From Proluteimonas flavola (GTDB lineage Bacteria > Pseudomonadota > Gammaproteobacteria > Xanthomonadales > Xanthomonadaceae): a DNA stretch of 64,000 nucleotides. The stretch spans positions 1-64,000 of the forward strand of contig NZ_JAIWPU010000006.1 of assembly GCF_021191705.1 (NCBI RefSeq). The letters are read 5' to 3'. This document shows, in pieces, positions 45,992-56,780 of the stretch; position 1 is the first letter of the stretch, and each line of letters begins with the position of its first letter. A program made the position numbers and the translations under genes. Under the pieces are notes generated by a model. The model did not search any database. It worked only from the letters and a program-made list of their open reading frames with translations, and had not been told where the DNA came from.

Positions 45992-47034
45992 CGGTTCGGG
46001 TCCACGCCGTCTGCGCGACTCGGCGTGTCGCTGTGATCGGCGACGCCGGTGATCGCGTGCAGCGCCCACATCAGCGAGGCGCGGAACATCGGGCCGTGGG
46101 TCAGCGCGGGGAACTGGCGGTATTCGACCTGCAGGCCGTCGACTTCGGACAGGCGCTGCGCGAGCTTCTCCGCCGAATCCGGCGGCGCGGCTTCGATGCG
46201 GCGCAGATGCACCTGCACGCGCGGATCGTCGAGGTCGCGATGCGCGACCTGGCGCGTGCGCTCGCCTTCGCCCAGGCCGATCAGCACGCGCGCCGGGCGT
46301 CCGGCGTTGTTGGCGACGAAGCGCTGTTCGGGCGCGCCGAGCAGGGCGCCGTCGCCCCACCACAGCGACGGACTGCCGGCGGCATAGGTGTCGAACGCAC
46401 CGGTGCGCGTGTACAGCACATGCAGCGCGAACAGGCCGGCCAGCGAATGGCCCCACAGCGTCTGCTGCGTCGGATCGGTGGCGACGCGGCGTTCGACTTC
46501 GGGACGGACCTGCCGCTCGATGACTTCCAGCAGCGCATCCGCGCCACCGCCGCCGACGATCGTGCCGCCGTCGCGCACCGGGCGCTCGCCGGCGAACGGC
46601 GTGTAGTCGCGCGTGCGCGCTTCGGAATCGATGCGCAGATCGTTGGCGTAACCGACGAACACCAGCGCATGCGGGACCGGTTGCGCGGCGAGTTCGGCCA
46701 GCAGGGCTGCGTCGAACTCGATCAGCGCGGCGTTGCCGTCGAGCATCCAGAACGCCGGCCAGCCGCCGGCGGGCGCGGCGGTCTTCGGCACCGCGACGTG
46801 CACGCGCCAGGTGCGCTGGCCGTCGGCGCTGCTGACGTCGAAACGCTGGAAGGCGTAGTGCTGCGAGGCGTGGTTGGCGACGGTGTCGGTGATCGACTTC
46901 GTCGGATCGCGCTGCTGCGCGGACGCGGCCTGCGGCGCGGCCTGCAGCGCGAACAGCAGGCCGGCGGCCGCGGCGAGCGTGGCCAGGCGCAGCGGACGGG
47001 TGGCATTGGATCTGCGGATAGGCATGCGGGACAT
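45988..47034 (-). CDS. Exported IroE/Fes-like esterase (enterobactin-type hydrolase)
   Basis: A 348-residue alpha/beta hydrolase of the IroE/Fes esterase-D class. The signal peptide (LRLATLAAAAGLLFALQAAP then QAASAQ) makes it periplasmic, like IroE. Nucleophile Ser197 lies in WGHSLAGLFAL (GHSLAG 195-200), with a likely His in ALTHGPMF near the end; PAFWMLDGNAAL and DYTPFAGERP are family marks. It is expected to cleave ester bonds of cyclic or linear catecholoyl-serine esters, releasing iron or fragments. It follows a TonB-receptor gene and overlaps the methyltransferase gene by 4 bases. Confidence 0.87.
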   Translation of the reverse strand: MSRMPIRRSNATRPLRLATLAAAAGLLFALQAAPQAASAQQRDPTKSITDTVANHASQHYAFQRFDVSSADGQRTWRVHVAVPKTAAPAGGWPAFWMLDGNAALIEFDAALLAELAAQPVPHALVFVGYANDLRIDSEARTRDYTPFAGERPVRDGGTIVGGGGADALLEVIERQVRPEVERRVATDPTQQTLWGHSLAGLFALHVLYTRTGAFDTYAAGSPSLWWGDGALLGAPEQRFVANNAGRPARVLIGLGEGERTRQVAHRDLDDPRVQVHLRRIEAAPPDSAEKLAQRLSEVDGLQVEYRQFPALTHGPMFRASLMWALHAITGVADHSDTPSRADGVDPNR

Positions 47035-47149
47035 CGTGTGGCGCGGGGTTCCGATCTTCGTGCGGCGGGCGGGATGCGTCCAGAACGTCGCGGAATGAGG
47101 GCCGGACGTTGCGCGGTCCGGCCGGGTGCGGCCCGGAGGCCGCGCGGCA

Positions 47150-49414
47150 TCAGAAGCCGATGTTCATGCTGACGTAGTACGAGCGGCCCGGCTCGTTGTA
47201 GGTCGCCGCGCCCGCGTACTGGCTGTTGGATTCGCGGAACAGGCGCTTGTCGAGCAGGTTGTTGACGCCGCCGCCGAGGCTGATCTTCGGCGTGATGCGG
47301 TAGCGCGCGCCGATGCCCCAGATGTTGTACGGATCGCGCACCTGGCGCACGGCGTCGCAGTCCGCACCGGCTTCGGCGCAGCGGTCGTCATTGTTCATGT
47401 CGCGCGTCGCCGGTTCCTGGCGGCCGTAGAACGTGCCGGTCAGCAGCAGCGACAGCGCTTCGGTGGCCTGCCAGTCGAGCGAGGTGTTGACGGTGTATTC
47501 CGGAATCACCGACAGCGGCTGGCCGGTCACCTTGTTCTCGTTCTCGATCATCCAGGTGACGTTGTTGTTCCACTTCAGCACGCTGCCGCGCTCGCCGAGC
47601 AGCGGGATGTTGAAGTTGCCCTCCAGGCCCTGGACCACGGCTTCGGGTGCGTTCTCCCACTGGAAGATGCGGCCCGTCCCGTCGAGCGTCACGTCGACCG
47701 GCGTGAAGCCGGCGATCACCTTGTCCTCGTAGTCGTTGTGGAAGTAGGTCAGCGATGCGTGGTGGCCGGACACCGGCGCCCATTCGATGCCGATCTCCTT
47801 GTTGAGGCTGGTTTCGGGGTCGAGATCGGCGTTGCCGAGGATGTAGCAGCCCATGCCGAGGCTCGGGAAGTTGTCCGGGCAGCCGAAGCCCATCGTGTAG
47901 TAGAGGTAGTTCGGATTCGACTGGTAGAGATTCGGCGCCTTGAACGCGCGCGCCACGCCGCCCTTGAGCTTGAGGTCCTCGCTCAGTGCGAACTGCACGT
48001 TGAGGCTGGGGCTGGTGTGGTTGCCGAACTGGCTGTGGTGATCGAAGCGCACGCCCGGCGTGACGATCCAGCGCTCGCCGACGTAGATGTTGTCCTCGAC
48101 GAACACCGCCGAGGTCTGCGCATCGGCCTTGCCGCCGCCGCGGGTGGGGTCGAGGCCGGGAATGCCGCCACCGCTGCTGCCCGACTGCGACATCGAGTAC
48201 GGATCCTCGAGTTCGCTGTCGCGGTGCTCGAAGCCCACCGTCCAGACGTGCTCGGTCGCGCCGATGGCCGTCGGCAGGCTGATTTCGCCGTCGATGCTGG
48301 CGTTGCGCAGCCGCGAGGTGGACCACGCGGTCGCATTGCCGATCGTGCCCTCGGGGCCGCCGGCCAGGCCTTCGTTGAGGCGCTTGTTGTTGGTGCCTTC
48401 GAACGCGACGGTCACGCGCGAGGATGCGTCGCCCCAGCGGCCGCGATGGGTGACCGCACCGCTGTTGCGGTACATGCGGTTGGTCTCGGCGCCCTGTTCG
48501 GCGAGTTCGGTCGTCAGCGGCGTGCCGTCGAGGCTGACCGCACGGTCGCCGGCGTAGATGTTGCCCTGGCGGCTGGTGCCGGCCTCGAACTCGACCACCT
48601 GCGCATCGTTGATGTCCCAGCGCAGCAGCGCGTTGACGTCCTTGTTGCGTACGCCCTCGCGGCCCGCGGGCGGGGTGATGCCGGCGCCGGTCAGGTAATC
48701 GGCGTTGAGGTCCAGCGAATCGGCCTCGGTCTTGTTGAGATTGCCGTAGAGGCGGAACGACAGCGCCTCGGTCAGCGGACCGCTCAGGGTCACGCCGGCG
48801 CGCTGGCTGCCGCCTTCGACGCCGTGCTGCGGCACCTGGCCGAACAGGCTCAGCGAGCCACCCAGCTCGCCCGTGGGGCGCTTGGTGATGATGTTGACCA
48901 CGCCGCCCGAAGCGCCGGAGCCATAGCGCGCCGCGGCCGGGCCGCGCAGCACTTCGATGCGTTCGACCGCCTCGGCCGGCACCCAGTTGGTGTCGCCGCG
49001 CGTGTTGCGCTCGCCGCTGCGGCCCATTCGGATCGAATCGCGCGAGCCGACCGGCTTGCCGTCGACGAGGATCAGCGTGTTCTCCGGGCCCATGCCGCGC
49101 AGGTCGATCTGGCGGTTGTTGCCGTACTGGCCCGAGGAACTGTTGCCGGTGAGATTCACGCCCGGCATCGTGCGGATCAGCTCGGACAGGTCGTTCGCCG
49201 GCGGGCGACGCTCGATGTCCTCCACGGTGATCACCGAAGTCCCCAGCGCCTGGCGGGCGATGGCTTCGGCCGTGACCCGTACGGTGTCGAGATCGGTGGC
49301 GTCGCGGTCGGTGGCGTCGGACGCGCTCTGCGCGAGGGCGGGCGCGGACAGCAGCAGGGCGATCGAGGCGGACAGGGCGCTTGCGGCGGGACGACGTGGG
49401 GTCGGGCGGGACAT
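47150..49414 (-). CDS. TonB-dependent siderophore receptor (FepA/PfeA/IroN type)
   Basis: A 754-residue outer-membrane receptor. Signal peptide (SIALLLSAPALAQ); a TonB-box-like segment DLDTVRVTAEA; plug domain (~50-165) with GPENTLILVDGKPVGSRDSI (20) and EAVERIEVLRGPAAARYGSG (20); a 22-strand barrel ending with the aromatic AGAATYNEPGRSYYVSMNIG...F. The motif set, with ERNTRGDTNWVP in the plug, resembles FepA-type ferric-enterobactin receptors. A Fur-box-like site lies 70 bases upstream. It heads a leftward unit with the esterase, methyltransferase, YncE-like and hmuTUV genes. Confidence 0.93.
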   Translation of the reverse strand: MSRPTPRRPAASALSASIALLLSAPALAQSASDATDRDATDLDTVRVTAEAIARQALGTSVITVEDIERRPPANDLSELIRTMPGVNLTGNSSSGQYGNNRQIDLRGMGPENTLILVDGKPVGSRDSIRMGRSGERNTRGDTNWVPAEAVERIEVLRGPAAARYGSGASGGVVNIITKRPTGELGGSLSLFGQVPQHGVEGGSQRAGVTLSGPLTEALSFRLYGNLNKTEADSLDLNADYLTGAGITPPAGREGVRNKDVNALLRWDINDAQVVEFEAGTSRQGNIYAGDRAVSLDGTPLTTELAEQGAETNRMYRNSGAVTHRGRWGDASSRVTVAFEGTNNKRLNEGLAGGPEGTIGNATAWSTSRLRNASIDGEISLPTAIGATEHVWTVGFEHRDSELEDPYSMSQSGSSGGGIPGLDPTRGGGKADAQTSAVFVEDNIYVGERWIVTPGVRFDHHSQFGNHTSPSLNVQFALSEDLKLKGGVARAFKAPNLYQSNPNYLYYTMGFGCPDNFPSLGMGCYILGNADLDPETSLNKEIGIEWAPVSGHHASLTYFHNDYEDKVIAGFTPVDVTLDGTGRIFQWENAPEAVVQGLEGNFNIPLLGERGSVLKWNNNVTWMIENENKVTGQPLSVIPEYTVNTSLDWQATEALSLLLTGTFYGRQEPATRDMNNDDRCAEAGADCDAVRQVRDPYNIWGIGARYRITPKISLGGGVNNLLDKRLFRESNSQYAGAATYNEPGRSYYVSMNIGF

Positions 49415-49482
49415 GGGGGTGCAACTCCGGCGCGGGGAAGGGGGGGCTTGGCTCGGGCCCGTGATCAGCTTGTCATGATAAC

Positions 49483-49501
49483 GTTAATGCGAAGCATTCT
49501 C
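49483..49501 (-). promoter_or_regulatory. Fur-box-like site upstream of FepA-type receptor
   Basis: GTTAATGCGAAGCATTCTC matches the classic 19-base Fur consensus at 14 of 19 positions and includes the near-perfect palindrome AATGCGAAGCATT (49486-49498). It lies about 70 bases before the receptor ATG (49414) and supports iron repression of this unit. Confidence 0.7.
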
Positions 49502-49597
49502 AAAAATTGGATGCAGGCGCCGCCCGGGCCGACATATGCGGTATGTACAGGCCCAATCGGGCGTACCACGGGCCGCGTCGCACCCGCGGCCGAAAGA

Positions 49598-51688
49598 TCA
49601 GAAGCGGCCGGTGACGCCGACGAAGAACGTGCGCGCGCCGCCGTCGTAGTTGTTGCCTTCTTCCAGGGTCGAGGTGTCGCCGATGTTGCGTACGCCGGCC
49701 CGCAGGGTGAGGTGGTCGTTGACGTCGAAGCCGGTCACGAGGTCCCACGTGGTGTAGGCACCGGCGAAGGTCTGGCTGGTCGCGGAGATCAGCTGTTCGC
49801 CGACGTGCTGGGCGCTGAGGTTCAGGGACCAGGCGTCGGTGACGCGCCAGTCCAGCGCGGTGTTGGCGGTGATCTTCGGCACCACCAGCAGGTTGGCGCC
49901 GGTCGTGCGGTTCTTCGACTCCAGCATCCGGGTGGCGTTGCTGGTCCAGCGCAGGCGTTCGTGCAGGGGTACCGTCACGCTGGCCTCCACGCCGCGGGTG
50001 CGGGCTTCCTGCAGGTTCTGCGCGACCGTCCACCAGAAACCGTTGACGTAGCTGCTGTCGAAGCCCGGGATGTCGCGCAGCGGGACCTGCTCGATCTTGT
50101 CTTCGAAATCGGTGTGGAAGTAGGTCGCGCCGATCGACCAGCCGTTCCGGTCGAAGCCGGCGCCGATCTCGTAGTTGGTGCTGGTCTCGGGCTCGAGGTT
50201 CGGGTTGCCGGCCATGTAGCAGCCGCGCGTGCCGTCGGCATTGGGGCGGTAGTCCGGATCGGCGGTGTTGTTGGTCCAGCCTTCGGCGACCAGGCTGCCG
50301 CAGCCGTTGCCGCCGGATTGCGTCGCCGCACCGGCCGTGCCCTGCTTGAGGTTGGGCGCGCGGAAGCCGCGGGAGACGCCGCCGCGGACGGTCCAGGCCG
50401 CGGACGGATGCCACACGCCGTAGATGCGCGGGCTGAGGTTGTCGTCGTAGTTGTCGGTGTTGTCCCAGCGCAGGCCCAGCGTGAGGGTGAAGTCCTCGTG
50501 CAGCGAGACGTGGTCCTCGACGAACAGCGCCCAGGAGTCGGCTTCGTTCTTCGGGCCGATCCGGCCGCTGCCGGTCCAGGTCACCGGCACGGTGCCGATG
50601 GTGTCGACGTTCTGCAGTTCCTCGCGCTTCCACTGGCCGCCGACGTTGAGCGCGTGCGCGAACACCCAGTCGAAGCCGGTGTTGAACACCGCGTCGAACA
50701 CGGTTTCCCTGGACTGGTTGCCCACCGCGCTGCCCTTGTCCTCGTATTCGTTGGTCACCAGCGTGGCCTTCGAGGTGGAGGTGTCGCCGTAGCGGCCGTC
50801 GTGGCCGACCACGTACCCGGTGTGGACGAGCCTGGACAGGCCGAACGCCGGGACCAGGCCGGCGCCGGTATTGCGCTGCTCGCCGCGCGAGGCCTCGACG
50901 CCGATGCTGTGGTCGTCGTTGATCCGCCAGTTGAGCAGCGCATTGGCGCTTTCGGCGCGATTGCCCGGCGTCTGGCCGCGACCGGTATCGGACTCGCGAT
51001 CGGTCAGATTGCCGCCTACGCGCAGGCCGAGGCTGTCGGTCAACGGGCCGCTGAACTGCGCGCCCATCTGCACCGTGTCGCCGCGCGTGTCGGAATCGGG
51101 CTTGCTGTAGTTCCAGGTGACGTTGCCCCGCCACTCGGTGCCGATCTTGCGGGTGATGATGTTGATCACGCCGCCCATCGCGTCGGACCCATAGAGCGAG
51201 GACATCGGCCCGCGGACCACCTCGATGCGCTCGATCATGTCCGGCGACAGCCAGTCGAGATCCTGCGAGCCGAGGTTGTCGCGGTAGTTCACGCCGGACG
51301 AATTGCCCTGGCGGCGGCCGTCGATGAGGATCAGCGTGTACTGCTCGGGCAGGCCGCGCAGGCGGATCTTGGCCTGCGCACCCGACAGCGCGTAACCGCC
51401 GGTGACGCCGGGAATGGTGCTCAGCAGCTGGCCGATGCTGCTGACCGGCTTGCGCTCGATCTCTTCGCGGGTGATGACGCTGATGCTGGCCGGCGCGTCC
51501 TTGATCCACTGCTGCACGCCGGTCGCGGTGACCACGACGGTGTCGAAGTCCGACACGGCGGTGCCGGGCGACGGCGTGGCCGGGTCGGCGTCGGGCTGGG
51601 CGAGGGCGGAAGCCGACAGCAGCAGGAGGATCGATGCGGACAGCATCGAACGGGCGAACACGGGGGACGAGGGACGAACGTGGGGCAT
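49598..51688 (-). CDS. TonB-dependent receptor (siderophore/CirA-like)
   Basis: A 696-residue outer-membrane receptor. The ATG at 51688 (MPHVRPSSPV) starts a signal peptide ending near ASALAQ; the TonB box is in DFDTVVVTATG. The plug (~45-170) has PEQYTLILIDGRRQGNSSGV (20), DWLSPDMIERIEVVRGPMSS (20) and LYGSDAMGGVINIITRKIG. The barrel ends with GGARTFFVGVTGRF, finishing in Phe as expected. Small-plug CirA/FepA-like receptors take catechol compounds and their breakdown products; exact ligand unknown. Fur-box-like sequence lies about 95 bases upstream. Confidence 0.93.
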   Translation of the reverse strand: MPHVRPSSPVFARSMLSASILLLLSASALAQPDADPATPSPGTAVSDFDTVVVTATGVQQWIKDAPASISVITREEIERKPVSSIGQLLSTIPGVTGGYALSGAQAKIRLRGLPEQYTLILIDGRRQGNSSGVNYRDNLGSQDLDWLSPDMIERIEVVRGPMSSLYGSDAMGGVINIITRKIGTEWRGNVTWNYSKPDSDTRGDTVQMGAQFSGPLTDSLGLRVGGNLTDRESDTGRGQTPGNRAESANALLNWRINDDHSIGVEASRGEQRNTGAGLVPAFGLSRLVHTGYVVGHDGRYGDTSTSKATLVTNEYEDKGSAVGNQSRETVFDAVFNTGFDWVFAHALNVGGQWKREELQNVDTIGTVPVTWTGSGRIGPKNEADSWALFVEDHVSLHEDFTLTLGLRWDNTDNYDDNLSPRIYGVWHPSAAWTVRGGVSRGFRAPNLKQGTAGAATQSGGNGCGSLVAEGWTNNTADPDYRPNADGTRGCYMAGNPNLEPETSTNYEIGAGFDRNGWSIGATYFHTDFEDKIEQVPLRDIPGFDSSYVNGFWWTVAQNLQEARTRGVEASVTVPLHERLRWTSNATRMLESKNRTTGANLLVVPKITANTALDWRVTDAWSLNLSAQHVGEQLISATSQTFAGAYTTWDLVTGFDVNDHLTLRAGVRNIGDTSTLEEGNNYDGGARTFFVGVTGRF

Positions 51689-51781
51689 GCGGAAGGCTCC
51701 GGCGCGTACGGGAGGCGTCGAGCGGCGGCTGAGACGTTGGGGGCGGGCTGCCGCGAGGCGGCATCCAGGAATATTAGGCCT

Positions 51782-51800
51782 GATGAGAATGGTTATCAAT
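51782..51800 (-). promoter_or_regulatory. Fur-box-like site upstream of CirA-like receptor
   Basis: GATGAGAATGGTTATCAAT matches the repeated-hexamer form AATGATAATCATTATCATT at 14 of 19 positions. It sits in the divergent gap between the receptor (start 51688) and the biosynthetic unit (start 51975). Confidence 0.75.
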
Positions 51801-51853
51801 AACTTCACGGTGTTCAAACGTTGTGTTCCAGAGCCATGAACGCACGGCGGACA

Positions 51854-51872
51854 AATGCGAACTGCTATCATT
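51854..51872 (+). promoter_or_regulatory. Second Fur-box-like site, biosynthesis side
   Basis: AATGCGAACTGCTATCATT matches the same 19-base Fur form at 13 of 19 positions. It lies about 100 bases before the first biosynthetic gene and could repress the rightward unit separately from the receptor. Confidence 0.6.
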
Positions 51873-51974
51873 TAGGCGGTTCCATCTGCGTGGTCGGAGC
51901 ACGTCATCCCGCCACGCCGTCACGCGTTGTCGTCCGAGCTGTCCCGCGCCATGCCGCGCCGATCCGAGAATCCG

Positions 51975-53183
51975 ATGCAGACCGCCACCACCGCCCCGAC
52001 GACCGCGTCCGCCCTGCCGGCGCTGGTGTTCACCGCCCTCGTGGGCACGATGGCGATGATGTCCTTCGTCGCGGTGGTCGGCCCGGTCGTGCGCCTGCTG
52101 GGGCTGGCCGAATGGCACGCGGGCCTGTCGGTCACCGCCGCCGGTGTGTTGTGGATGCTGTCGGCGCGGCGCTGGGGCCGCTTGAGCGATCGCATCGGCC
52201 GGCGCCGGGTCATGCTCACCGGACTGGCCGGGTACGCCGTGGTCTACATCGCGATGGCGGTGTTCGTGGATTCGGCCCTGCGCGCGCCACCTGCGGTCGT
52301 ACTATCGGTGGTGGTGCTGGTCGGCACGCGCGCGCTGACCGGCCTGTTCTATGCGGCGATTCCGCCGACCGCCGCCGCGCTGGTCGCCGACGAAGTGCCG
52401 CCCGGCCAGCGTGGCAGCGCGATGGCCAGGCTCGGCACCGCGAACGCGCTGGGCATGGTGCTGGGTCCGGCCGCGGCCGGCTGGATCGCGTTCCACGGCA
52501 TCGCGCTGGCGCTGTACATCGCCGCGGCGCTGCCGCTGCTGGCGCTCGCCGTGCTGTGGTGGCGGCTGCCCGACACGCCGCCTTCGGACAGCCTGCACCA
52601 GAAGCCGAAGACGGCGATGGCGCTGACCGATCCGCGCCTGCGGCTGCCGGTGTTCACGGTGTTCGCGGCGATGGTCTCGGTGACGATCGCCCAGGTCGTC
52701 GTCGGCTTCTTCGCGATCGACCGGCTGCAGCTGTCGCCGGCCGATGGCGCGCGCGTCGCCGGTCTGGCGCTGACTGCGGTCGGCATCGGCCTGATCCTCG
52801 CCCAGTCGCTGGTGATGCGCCTGAAGTCCGTGCCGCCGGCGCGCTGGATCGCCTTCGGTGCGCTGGTGTCGGGCATCGGCTTCGCGTCGTCGGCGCTGGT
52901 GGCCGTGCAATGGCAGCTGCTGGCGGCCTATGGACTTGCCGCGTTCGGCATGGGCTTCGTGTTCCCTTCGTTCCAGGCGCTGGCGGCCGATTCGGTCGGG
53001 CCGCAGGAGCAGGGCGCGGCGGCCGGCACGGTCGCGGCGGTGCAGGGCATGGGCATGGTCGCCGGACCGTTGCTCGGCACGCTGCTGTATCGCTGGTCGC
53101 CGTCGGCGCCGTACCTGTTCGTCGGCGTGGTGCTGGCGGTGCTGTCGCTGGTCGCCACGTTGCACGCGAGACGTCCCGCATGA
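51975..53183 (+). CDS. MFS transporter, predicted siderophore exporter
   Basis: A 402-residue major facilitator with about twelve helices; the MFS motif GRLSDRIGRRRVMLTGLAGY (20) lies between helices 2 and 3. ATG at 51975 (MQTATTAPTT) is preferred over weaker starts upstream. Its stop overlaps entC by 4 bases (ATGA), so it is coupled to the biosynthetic genes and sits in the place an EntS-type exporter would occupy. Export of the catecholate siderophore is therefore inferred from position, not motif. Confidence 0.85.
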   Translation: MQTATTAPTTASALPALVFTALVGTMAMMSFVAVVGPVVRLLGLAEWHAGLSVTAAGVLWMLSARRWGRLSDRIGRRRVMLTGLAGYAVVYIAMAVFVDSALRAPPAVVLSVVVLVGTRALTGLFYAAIPPTAAALVADEVPPGQRGSAMARLGTANALGMVLGPAAAGWIAFHGIALALYIAAALPLLALAVLWWRLPDTPPSDSLHQKPKTAMALTDPRLRLPVFTVFAAMVSVTIAQVVVGFFAIDRLQLSPADGARVAGLALTAVGIGLILAQSLVMRLKSVPPARWIAFGALVSGIGFASSALVAVQWQLLAAYGLAAFGMGFVFPSFQALAADSVGPQEQGAAAGTVAAVQGMGMVAGPLLGTLLYRWSPSAPYLFVGVVLAVLSLVATLHARRPA

Positions 53184-54352
53184 GCGCGACCCGCGCCATC
53201 GAAGCGCGCGACCGGACCGGCGATGTCGCCAGCCTGTTCCGGCTGCACGCGCCGGACCGGCGTCTGGCGACCGATGGCATTCGCAGCCGTCTGCCTGCCG
53301 GCCCCGCGGCCACGCTCGGCGAACGCGTCGCCACGTTCTTCGCCACGCCGCGCAGCGGGCCGGAACTGCTGGTCGGCGCGCTGCCGTTCGATCCGCACCG
53401 GGACGACGCGCTGTATCAGCCCGAGCGCTTCTCCACGCCCGGTACCGGCAGCCTGCCGTCGTCGCTCGGCCCGCTGTGCGCTGCCGCGGAACTGCCGCCG
53501 GCGGCCGACTACGCCGACGCGGTCGCGCGCTGCGTCACGATGCTGCGTGCCGCATCCGCATCCGCCGGCGACGACGCGCTGCGCAAGGTCGTGCTCGCGC
53601 GCGGCCTGCGCGTCGAGGGCGCGGCGCCGATCGATCCGCACGTGCTCGCGGTCAAGCTCGGCAGCGATGCCAGCGTGACCACCTATGTCGTGCCGCTGCC
53701 GGTTGCGCCTGGCGAAGCGCCCGCATGGCTGGTCGGTGCGACGCCGGAACTGCTGGTCTCGCGGCGCGGTCGCGCGGTGGTCTCGCATCCGCTGGCCGGT
53801 TCGGCGCGTCGCGTCGGCAACGAAGCCGAGGACCGCCGCCGCACCGACGGGCTGCTGGCCTCGGACAAGGACCTGCACGAACACCGTTTCGTCGTCGAGG
53901 CGATCCTCGACGGCCTCGCGCCGCTGTGCAGCCAGTTGCAGGCGCCGCCGCGGCCGTCGCTGCACGCGACCGCGACGATGTGGCATCTCGCGACGCGCAT
54001 CACCGGCACGCTGAAGAACGCCGACATCTCGTCGGCGACGCTCGCCGGCGTGCTGCATCCCACACCGGCGGTCTGCGGCACGCCGCGCCTGCCGGCCTTG
54101 CAGGCGATCCGCGATCTCGAACCCTTCGACCGCGGCTTCTATGCCGGCGCGGTCGGGTGGACCGACGCCTCCGGCGACGGCGACTGGTACGTGGCGATCC
54201 GCTGCGCGCGCGTGCAGGGCCATGCGATGCATCTGTTCGCCGGGGCCGGTATCGTGGCCGACTCGCAGCCCGCGCTCGAGGTCGACGAGACGGCGGCGAA
54301 GTTCATGGCCCTGCGCAACGCGCTCGGCATCGACGAGGCCCGTGCGGCCTGA
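53180..54352 (+). CDS. entC: Isochorismate synthase
   Basis: A 390-residue chorismate-utilising enzyme that turns chorismate to isochorismate, the first step to 2,3-dihydroxybenzoate. C-terminal marks: [20 protein letters not shown] (20), [56 protein letters not shown] (20) and [17 protein letters not shown]. Length is as in EntC/DhbC. It is coupled to the exporter gene by a 4-base overlap; entE starts 26 bases later. Confidence 0.94.
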   Translation: MSATRAIEARDRTGDVASLFRLHAPDRRLATDGIRSRLPAGPAATLGERVATFFATPRSGPELLVGALPFDPHRDDALYQPERFSTPGTGSLPSSLGPLCAAAELPPAADYADAVARCVTMLRAASASAGDDALRKVVLARGLRVEGAAPIDPHVLAVKLGSDASVTTYVVPLPVAPGEAPAWLVGATPELLVSRRGRAVVSHPLAGSARRVGNEAEDRRRTDGLLASDKDLHEHRFVVEAILDGLAPLCSQLQAPPRPSLHATATMWHLATRITGTLKNADISSATLAGVLHPTPAVCGTPRLPALQAIRDLEPFDRGFYAGAVGWTDASGDGDWYVAIRCARVQGHAMHLFAGAGIVADSQPALEVDETAAKFMALRNALGIDEARAA

Positions 54353-54377
54353 AGCCACACCAGGACACCTGTTCCGC

Positions 54378-56024
<1,647 letters not shown>

Positions 56025-56052
56025 TGCACGGTAGCCACGCGGAAAACTCTCA

Positions 56053-56084
56053 ACCATCATTCCCGCCTTCGCGGGAATGATGGT
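56053..56084. repeat. REP-like perfect hairpin inside the siderophore operon
   Basis: A perfect 14-base stem ACCATCATTCCCGC / GCGGGAATGATGGT with loop CTTC. The core ATTCCCGC...GCGGGAAT is shared with the MITE-like element at 7641-7662. It lies in the 120-base gap between entE and the isochorismatase gene. Confidence 0.9.
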
Positions 56085-56144
56085 CGATAAGACCTGCGCC
56101 CTGCGCGTGACACGACACCAGACAGCGAAGCCAAGCGAATAGAA

Positions 56145-56780
56145 ATGGCCCTCCCCACAATTCCCCCGTACCCGCTGCCCACCGCCGCCGATCTCCCGGC
56201 CGCGCGCGGCCAGTGGCTGCCCGAACCGCAGCGCGCGGCGCTGCTCGTCCACGACATGCAGCGCTACTTCCTTGCCGCCTTCGCACAGGACGACGCACCG
56301 CTGGCGCCTGCCATCGACAACCTCGCGCGCCTGCTCGCGCATTGCCGCAGCGCAGGCGTCCCGGTGTTCTACACCGCGCAGCGCGGCCACCAGGATCGGC
56401 GCGACCGCGGCCTGCAGGCCGATCTCTGGGGCCCGGGCATGCAGGCGATTCCCGAGCACGAAACCATCGTCGATGCGCTGGCGCCGGCCGACGGCGACCA
56501 CGTACTGGTCAAGCATCGCTACAGCGCCTTCCAGCGCAGCAACCTCGACACGCTGATGCGCGCGCGTGGCCGCGACCAGTTGCTGATCACCGGCGTCTAC
56601 GCGCACATCGGCGTGCTGTCGACGGCGACCGAGGCGTTCCAGCGCGATATCGAAACCTTCGTCGTCGCCGACGCGGTCGCCGATTTCTCGCGCGCCGACC
56701 ACGACCTCGCGCTGCACTGGATCGCGCGCACCTGCGGCGTGCCGCTGACCACCGACCGACTTCTGGAGATGCTGAAGTGA
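56145..56780 (+). CDS. entB: Isochorismatase (EntB N-terminal domain only)
   Basis: A 211-residue hydrolase converting isochorismate to 2,3-dihydro-2,3-dihydroxybenzoate plus pyruvate. It aligns with the isochorismatase half of EntB/DhbB: catalytic Asp37 in LLVHDMQRYFL (same number as in E. coli EntB), Lys123 in LVKHRYSAFQRSNLD, and TGVYAHIGVLSTATEAF. In EntB, DhbB and VibB this domain is fused to an aryl carrier domain of about 75 residues; here the protein stops before it and the carrier is a separate overlapping gene. Confidence 0.94.
   Translation: MALPTIPPYPLPTAADLPAARGQWLPEPQRAALLVHDMQRYFLAAFAQDDAPLAPAIDNLARLLAHCRSAGVPVFYTAQRGHQDRRDRGLQADLWGPGMQAIPEHETIVDALAPADGDHVLVKHRYSAFQRSNLDTLMRARGRDQLLITGVYAHIGVLSTATEAFQRDIETFVVADAVADFSRADHDLALHWIARTCGVPLTTDRLLEMLK

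Noticed and set aside
47126-51802. A 1558-codon open frame on the plus strand across both TonB receptors
   Set aside because: It is antisense to two well-supported receptor genes and has no recognisable domains.
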